The notes below the pieces were generated by a model that had not been told where the DNA came from, did not search any database, and saw only the letters and a list, made by a program, of their open reading frames with translations. A stretch of DNA of 64,000 bases from Spirodela intermedia. Lineage: Eukaryota; Streptophyta; Magnoliopsida; Alismatales; Araceae. Both the position numbers and the translations under genes were made by a program. Location of the stretch: contig LR746270.1 of the NCBI GenBank assembly GCA_902729315.2, forward strand, positions 7,968,221 through 8,032,220, written 5' to 3'. Shown here in pieces: positions 57,021 through 64,000 of the stretch (positions are counted from its first letter, which is position 1; every line of letters starts with the position of its first letter).

Positions 57021-60000
57021 AGAGATGGAGAGAGATCAGCTTGTGCGAACGTCGAAAAACTGGGCATTTTCCCGTGCGGAGCGACGCTCGAGACTACTGG
57101 CGTGTTTTTAATGAGAAGTTCGGAATTTTATTTCTCTTAAAAAAGCCGTTCTTCAATGATGTATGACGGATATTTTCTACTTTAATTGGTCAACTTTAAC
57201 GTAAAGTCAACTCGGAGTTTGTTGCGGAGAAGGAAAAGCAACGCGTCCAATTGAGAATGATAACGAATAAAATTTGTTTTTTTTCAAAAAAAGTACCAAA
57301 CCACCCTCGTAATATTTTGGAGAAAATTTAATCGATTGGACGTTTATGTGGTAGTCTAGGCACCGAGTGGTATTCTTTGGTGGGCCCCACCAAAAAGTCG
57401 TTAGGCACCACCAAGATTACAAATTTTATAACCTTCTATGTCATCCTTCTCGTTGGCGTTGACTTTAATCTTGGTGTTGACCTTCTCGTTGCATTGACCT
57501 TGTATACAAATTGGAGCTCTTGAGGTCAACTGAACCATCAAATGAAGATGACTGCCATTATTAGGTTTCACTCACCTACCTTGAATGCCACGTAAAGAGG
57601 TCGCCAACTCTGGTTCAGCAACTTGTGGCTCGCATCAAAGCAAGGTTCTTTGCAGTTGGGCGGGCTGGGTAATGAGCAGCAAGCTGATATGCAACCGGGA
57701 ACCTACTGCTGAGAGTAGGCATCGAATAAAAACTCTCTTCATTAGTTTCTTCAAAAGGGCTTTCAGGTGCTTTCACGAATAAATATATCGAAATTCAGGA
57801 AGAAGGTTGCCACAGATCTGCTGAACTCCATGTAGATGCTGCCATGTATGATGATGATTATAATGCTATCCGGAGAGAAATTGGTTCTCTCTCTTCGATC
57901 CTAGAGAGAGAACAAATTTATCGTTAAGTGGCTTCCTCGATAAATTAACTACAGATTTGTTTTTCTTCTCTTAAGCCAAGTTAAACCACGAATTAATTGG
58001 TTCATAAATTCAATGCTGAGAAGATAGTTAAAAAAGAAGAAGCAGAGAGACAACTTTAACTAGTGTTCAATTATCCACTTCACAGACAAAATTATTGATT
58101 TTCAAGAATGATCAAACTTTACACCAGAGTTCTTGAGTATGTGACATCTTGTTAGAGATCACGGTTCTAACAACACTGCACACTTAATTACGAGCACAAC
58201 ATGGGTGGGTACCTTGTTGTAAATAATAATCAACTAAACAGTACAAAAGAACCCAATCGATTAACTTAGTGGATGATTTTGGAGAAATATGAAGTTCATT
58301 GCCTTTGAGAAATATGATGATTTCAACTTAGAGAAATATAACGTTCATTGCCTTCGAGAAATATGATGATTTCAACTCAGAGGAAGGCAATGACTTTGTT
58401 GGCTTGACAAAAAGGTGATCGGTCATTAACAAACATGCACAAGAGCTTCAAGTCTTGGCCAGATCCAAGTTGAGAATGGATGAAGAAGAGATGATGATCG
58501 CACACATCGTTTGCCCAATTCCACTTCATGAATTTTCTTAATTTATTTGCATAATTTAGGCTAGAAGCCCTATTTTATTGCTTGACTTAGTGGGCTAGGT
58601 TGTAATCTAATGGCTCATTGAGATTGTGCTGCTCTCCTTGCTAGGTCTCAACCACTAGCTGTGTTTTAGGCTGTGTAGTGATTTGGGCTTCAACGGCTCT
58701 TCAGATTTAAGCTGCATGGAATGTTGGGCTTCATCAATTAGTTGCTTGTCATGTCGCCTCATGTTTGGTCTGGATATTTTACCAAGCTACTCAATCAGTG
58801 GACCAAGCCTTTAGAGTTTATTGGCATCAGGTTAACGTATCAAACTCGTGAGATTAATCAACCTAGGCCTTAATGGACCAAGACTATGAGCTATTTTGGA
58901 AAACTAAGTAAAAATACACCTATACATTTTCCCAAATGACTTTTTCACTTTTCTCATAACACCTAGATGCCCTAAAACAAGAAGAAAATACATTATTCCT
59001 TTTGGATCATTATTTATAGCTAACTAGTTGGAGTAGTCAATAACAACTTTCTTGACCTTTACCTAAGTTTAATTAGTCGCATCAAGCACCAAGAAATTTT
59101 TCTGCTAGTAATGGTTCGCTATCATATTAGTTAACATTGTCTTATGTGTATTTTAATAAGTTAGATGCTGCTTCTTGGAAAAAATTTGTATAGTTTGTGT
59201 GATCTAATATCAATATGTTTGTTCCTTGACTGATAAACTAAATCTTTCATAATAAAAATGAAACTTTAACTATCACAAGGTAGAGACACATTAATTCAAA
59301 TGGTAGCAAGCTTCCTCACTAAACCCTTCACCTAGAATGATTCCTTTGATGACCCAATTGTAGTGATGTACTTAGCCCTTCTACTTAAAATTGTAATAAG
59401 ATATTGGACCATTGCCCTCCAACTAATTAGATGTATATTAAGGAAATAAAATGACGGATCCTCTTTTGTTAAGGTCACTTACATAATTTTAGTCAATATA
59501 ACCAACAAGACATTATATTTTTTTCTATTTAAATAACAAATCATAATCTGATGTACTCTTAAGATAATCCAAAATTATTTTACTACATTATGATATTTTT
59601 TTCTTTGTTTTTTCATAAATATGGTAACAATATAGATGACGTGTGATAAATCATCCCTAATGCAAACCATTTAATACACTAGAATATTGACCACATTCAC
59701 ATATGATATCTTGACACATTCATACACTTGTATCACTTTTTCCTTCAAATTTAAGATAATGCTGTAAAGATTATTTAAAGTGTTCAGCTAAAGGTACATG
59801 TCATGCTCAATTTGGCTAACACTATCGAAATGTAATGTCTTTCAGTCAGTCATAATCTCTTGCTGTCACTTTAAATTCTCATGCTTCACATTTACTTGAT
59901 TTTAGGTTGTGCTAATATTAAGAAGAGGGGGTTGAATTGATCTACTTTTCTTTTCTAGATAAGATCTCTTATAGATAGATCTTATTTTAGGTTAGTGAGT

Positions 60001-60499
60001 ATATAATGTTTCCTAAATCACATGGTCAACACTAAATTACTATAAAATTTAGATTTTTAATTTTGCTTGTTTCAATCATATGTATTAATTTTGAGATTAC
60101 TTTCGCACATACAAATCTAATAATGAATGTCCAGTTCAGATGAAAATAATATTGAACTTAGACTTGTTGGGGTAATGAATCCTATTACTTAAAAATTAAT
60201 GATAAATATTAATTCCATAATTGATGAAATGTTAATGTTGAAAAAAAAGTCAAACATATGGCTTCTTTTGAGAATTACAAATAACTCAGTCATGAAATTG
60301 AATGAAGACACACAAAGAGTTCCTAGAAATTTAGAAAATCATGTACAACATGATGAGTCTTCTATTTATTCAAATCCTAGTGATGTTTAGTTTATCACTA
60401 CAGGTTTTACAAGAAGAAAAGAAAATATTACATTAATATTTTATGATTCAATTGCTTATATATATTTTACTATTTATTCTCATCTTGTAATGTTTTATG
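57018..60499. other. Intergenic, no gene recognised
   Basis: The palindrome GGTGGGCCCCACC lies at 57379-57391. A 49-base tandem duplication lies at about 58282-58379 (GAGAAATAT..GTTCATTGCC..GAGAAATATGATGATTTCAACT twice). The frame at 57585-57782 has no motif. From about 60190 the DNA may already belong to the copia remnant that follows. Confidence 0.5.
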
Positions 60500-61940
60500 A
60501 GACTACTAAGGGAAAAAAACAACAATGAATGGAGGATTGCTATGAAGGAAGAGATGAATTCTCTTCAAAGTAACAACACTTGAATTAGTAACAACTCCAA
60601 AATATAATAAAATAATCAATTGCAAGTCAATGTACAAGAAGAAAGTAGCTATATCAATGATATAAGTACCTATAAAAAGGCTTGGTTAGTAGCCAACATA
60701 TTTAGTCAGATAAAAAGTATAAATTAAAATTATATTTTATCACCAATGGTAAACTATTTTTCAATTGGAGTTATACTTGCTATGGTACCTATGTTTGATT
60801 TCGAGTTAAAGCAACTTGATGTAAAAACACTTTTCTACATGAAAATTTAGATGAAGATGTCATATGTCAAAGTGAGAAAATTTTGTTTAATAATGCAATG
60901 AAAAAGATTTGTTCCAATTAGAGAGACCTCTTTATAATTGGAATAAGCTCCTTATTAATGGTACAAGAAATGTGATTATTTTATGTTGATACTTAACTAG
61001 ATAAGAACCATAACAAATATGTTCTTTAATTTCCACTATCATAGTTATATTACTCTACTTATGATATATGTCGATCACATGCTATTGTTTCTAACAATGG
61101 ATGAGATTGAAAAATTAAAAAGAATCAATTTTGGCTTCAAATTTGAAATGAAACACCCATGTAATGCTAAAAAGATCCAAAATTTTAAGAAATTTAGTAT
61201 GACATAGGTTGAAACAGGGAGTACACTATCACCTCAGCACTTTAGATTATTTTTGTAGGAATATCTTTCATACAAATTAGGTTGGCTATCTATTGAGTAT
61301 ATACAATGGTTTCTTGAAATGGTTCTGACTAGGCATAATTTATCACATGGCATTAGTGATTTTAGGAAATATGTGATAAATTCAAAAATAGAGTTTTAAC
61401 ATATAATAACATAGATTTTACATACTCTTAATAGGACATGAAATTATGGTTTGCTATTTAATAGAGAAAATGTAATATTCTTGTTGGTTATGTTGACTTT
61501 GATTATACACGTGACCTTGATAAGAGTAGGTCTATCACAAGTATGTTTTTCTTTAGTTAGCAATTTAATTAGTTGAAAGAAAGTACTCTAAAATATTATC
61601 ATATTTTCAATTACTGAAAATAAATAAATTATTACACAACAAAGTGTGTATCCTACTTGAAGGGTTTGGAGAAGGAATTTGGTATCAATGAAATTATTTT
61701 ATTTCTATATTATGATATTCGTAGTACTATTTGTCATGTAAAAGGTCTTATTTATCATTCAAAGGGACAATACATTGATTTAAGATTTCATAAATTATAT
61801 GAATTTATTATAGGAGGTGATATCTAGCTTGTAGAGATCCCAATGTCAGACAATATTATAGATTTGCTGACCAAGTCTTTACTAGTACTCAAATTTTATC
61901 ACTGCTTGAAATTGACAAATGTTTACATTTCTGATTGAGA
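60500..61940 (+). pseudogene. Ty1/copia pol remnant (RT and RNase H)
   Basis: Decayed plus-strand coding DNA. Near 60525 a W-R-I-A-M-K-E-E-M-N-S-L-Q block marks the RT start. Near 60805 L-K-Q-L-D-V-K-T is followed by a degraded F-L-H-G region. Near 61045-61085 the catalytic block reads Y-V-D-H in place of Y-V-D-D. Near 61480 V-D-x-D-Y-T-R-D-L-D-K-S-R-S belongs to RNase H, and near 61855 D-N-I-I-D-L-L-T-K-S marks the pol end. Stops and shifts are frequent. No LTR pair identified, so it is a fragment unrelated in position to the copia element at 49.7-55.5 kb. Confidence 0.8.
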
Positions 61941-61955
61941 CTCAAGATCTGGAGG

Positions 61956-62002
61956 TGCTTGTATTGACTGTGTAAATAGTTATTGCACAGTCAATACAAG
62001 CA
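61956..62002. repeat. 17-bp perfect inverted repeat
   Basis: Arms TGCTTGTATTGACTGTG (61956-61972) and its exact complement (61986-62002) flank a 13-base loop. It lies just after the copia pol remnant, where a 3' LTR might begin. Confidence 0.85.
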
Positions 62003-63768
62003 AGTTAGTCAATTCAAGTCAAGATTTGACTTGGAGAATAATGTTATTGACTTGGAGAATATTGTTTGTTGCAACTAGTTAGTCAAGTCAAGATTGGAGA
62101 ATATTGTTATTGATTGTCCAAACTAGAAATAATAGCCCAAAAATAGAAAGAAGAAAGTGCGGTTTCTCCTACTTTTAGGGCATCAGGTTGATGTGGGAAA
62201 ATGGTTGAATCGAGCAAGTATTTGTATCTCCACATCTTCCTAGGAACTTTATTTGAGGGTTTATCTTTGAGGCCCAGTTGAGACAATGGACCGAGTAGGG
62301 TCTTGTCCAGTCTAGCCGGCCCAAGTCACCAAATTGGCCGCCCCGTTCCCTCTCGAGCTTCCGGCCCTAGTGGTAAGCCACCCCATTCTTCCGCTGCCCT
62401 CTGGCTCTCTCTGTCCGCGCCGCCTGCGTCCGATTACCCAGTTGATCCACAAAGATCCCCCATCTCTCTTGCACCCCCGTCCTGCTGTCTCCGCCTCCAC
62501 GCAGCCAGAAGCCGCAGGGCCCTCTCTAGCAGGTACTACCCTTCTATCTCTCTCTCGCTCGCTCTTGTTCTTCTTTGGGTTCGTGATGGCGATAAGGCTG
62601 AGGAATGGTGCCCTGTCTTCCTCCTCCTCTATGCTTGTTTGGGTTCTTCAGTTTTGGGATGGTGATAAAGTCAAGGGAGCAGGGAGGGGATGGGGAATGG
62701 TGGCCGCGATCCTTATTCAGGCGGAGGGGTAATGCAGAATCGATCGTCTCTTCGGATTTGTCTCAGTTTCCTCTTCTGATCTGGAGAAATATGATCAAGA
62801 GGGCATGGCAGTAGGAAGCCACCAGGAGGGATCTCCACTGGGTCGCCTTACGGACGGCCATCAGGCGGAGGGACCGTCGCTGGGGATTGACCAATCAATG
62901 TCCACGAATAGCAGTCGGTTAATCTGGTTAAGATTATACTTTCTGATCTTCTTTTCTGCCTTATCTTCATGGGTTTTCGTTTTTGCGGATAGATTCCGTG
63001 GATTTCCGGATAGTCTTCTGAAAGGAGCATGGGCTCATCCCATCCTCGGGCTATGCTGTCATTGATGAACCCGATGACTTTCTATAGTTCCTTACTGATT
63101 ACCAAGTTCAAGAAAGATTATGCGTCTCTCTCCTCTGATGGTGTTCATCTCGGATGAAAGGAGTTCTTAGCCGGACCTGATGGTGTCGTCAAATGATATA
63201 AACTTGTGTCTAGATATTCAGATTAGAACAGGGATCAAAATGATTAACTCGGGAGAAATCTTGTCGAACCTCAGATTCCAGTGTGGTCAACCGCGAATCT
63301 GCCGCTGCCCCTACATGAAGTCAACCCTATGCTCCCGTTTGAACGTTGACTAGCGATCCGTGATCAGGGCTTCTTCATCGACTGGTTCTTCTTAAATCTT
63401 CGTCGTAGCTTTCTGCTCTCTGATAGGATCAAACATTAGGAACAGGAACCCTCTTCTCTCCAGGCTTCCATCGTGTTTTCTAATGTCCAGATATTCAGAT
63501 TAAAGATGGGGGTCTGTATGATTGACTCCGGAGAAGTTTCTAGTCAACCCCAGGGGTCCGTTGAAGTCGACCGTGAATGTGCTCCTGCTGCAGCTTACTA
63601 AAGTGAAGTCAACCCTCGCCTCCTCTGATCTATTCGTGCTTGTGTTCTTATGAAGGGCTTTGGGGAGAAGAATGCCTTCCATCCAGACAGCATTGCCGCC
63701 CGAACTCGCCAACAATGTCATCAGAGTGGGGTTTACTCTGCCTCTTTGTTTGGCGTCCACCGGATTTC
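62003..63768 (+). other. Upstream and leader region of the LYR gene
   Basis: AT-rich to about 62290, then GC- and CT-rich (62300-62570), likely the promoter and 5'UTR, followed by intron-like DNA. Frames at 62303-62732 show no domain. A ~135-base sequence is duplicated at about 63209 and 63485. Confidence 0.45.
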
Positions 63769-63864
63769 ATGCTTCCATCTTTGAATCGAATCCTGAGATT
63801 CTCGCTCATCATCTTGCAGTTGTACCGCGAGTGCCTCCGAAGAGCCCGTTTCATCGGCCACCAG
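63769..63864 (+). CDS. LYR-motif protein, first coding exon only
   Basis: The exon encodes 32 residues starting M-L-P-S-L-N-R-I and containing L-Y-R-E-C-L-R-R-A-R-F-I-G-H-Q, the hallmark of the Complex1_LYR family. These small mitochondrial proteins help assemble Fe-S or respiratory complexes together with acyl-carrier protein. It ends in CACCAG|GTACGC, a good donor, and the remaining exons lie beyond the right edge. The ATG at 63769 is chosen because it gives a short N-terminus before the motif, usual for the family. An in-frame upstream extension to 63640 is open but looks non-coding. Which LYR member it is cannot be told from one exon. Confidence 0.68.
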
Positions 63865-63890
63865 GTACGCTGCCCTGCTTGATCCTTCTT

Positions 63891-63915
<25 letters not shown>
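63891..63915. repeat. (TC)n microsatellite in LYR intron 1
   Basis: 25-base tract starting 27 bases after the exon 1 donor. Confidence 0.92.
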
Positions 63916-63921
<6 letters not shown>

Positions 63922-64000
63922 CTTTAGATGCTATGAAATCTAACATCAATCGGGGATCAAATTTTTGTGTTACTATTATAAGTTGAAGCATAAACAGTAA

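Noticed and set aside
57585-57782. 65-codon frame in the 57-kb intergenic region
   Set aside because: Short, no motif, ordinary length for chance in this composition.
62303-62732. Overlapping 120- and 132-codon frames upstream of the LYR exon
   Set aside because: Two phases are open at once in a CT/GC-rich leader. Composition explains both, and neither leads into the LYR frame.

Overview
The window is nuclear DNA of a flowering plant. The genes are split by GT-AG introns, many are flanked by long TC/GA microsatellites, and the intergenic space is filled with nested LTR retrotransposons. Several coding exons (peroxidase, LPD1, DC1 gene) are very GC-rich while introns and intergenic DNA are AT-rich. 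That contrast hints at a monocot, but this is an inference and no species can be named.

Layout. 1-1.07 kb: class III peroxidase on the minus strand, cut by the left edge. 1.1-5.5 kb: non-genic DNA. 5.497-21.297 kb: a Ty3/gypsy chromovirus-type element on the minus strand, flanked by GATTG target duplications, into whose reverse transcriptase a complete 10.3-kb Athila-type element (8.110-18.424 kb, plus strand, TATAT duplications) has inserted. 21.3-23.9 kb: no recognised gene. 23.88-36 kb is a gene-dense block: plastid LPAT1 (minus) and an SWC5/BCNT-C protein (plus) are divergent, and the SWC5 gene converges on mitochondrial dihydrolipoamide dehydrogenase (minus). 36.6-42.5 kb is mostly AT-rich without genes. 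42.5-47 kb: a clade-I GSK3/shaggy-like kinase (plus) with a long 5'UTR intron. 48-49.2 kb: a duplicated non-coding unit. 49.67-55.47 kb: a decayed Ty1/copia element (minus), interrupted by a decayed Athila-family LTR fragment, which is itself interrupted by a GC-rich segment. 56.0-56.9 kb: a broken DC1-domain gene. 60.5-61.9 kb: a second copia fragment (plus). 63.77 kb to the right edge: first coding exon of an LYR-motif protein.

The host genes do not form one pathway: they cover secreted redox (peroxidase), plastid phosphatidic acid synthesis (LPAT1), H2A.Z deposition (SWC5), mitochondrial 2-oxoacid dehydrogenase and glycine decarboxylase activity (LPD), brassinosteroid and stress signalling (GSK3) and probably mitochondrial assembly (LYR). 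No wholly new system was found. The most informative features are the layered insertions with intact target duplications, LTR divergence made almost only of transitions, a probable GC-AG intron in the LPD gene, and several local tandem duplications inside introns and upstream regions.
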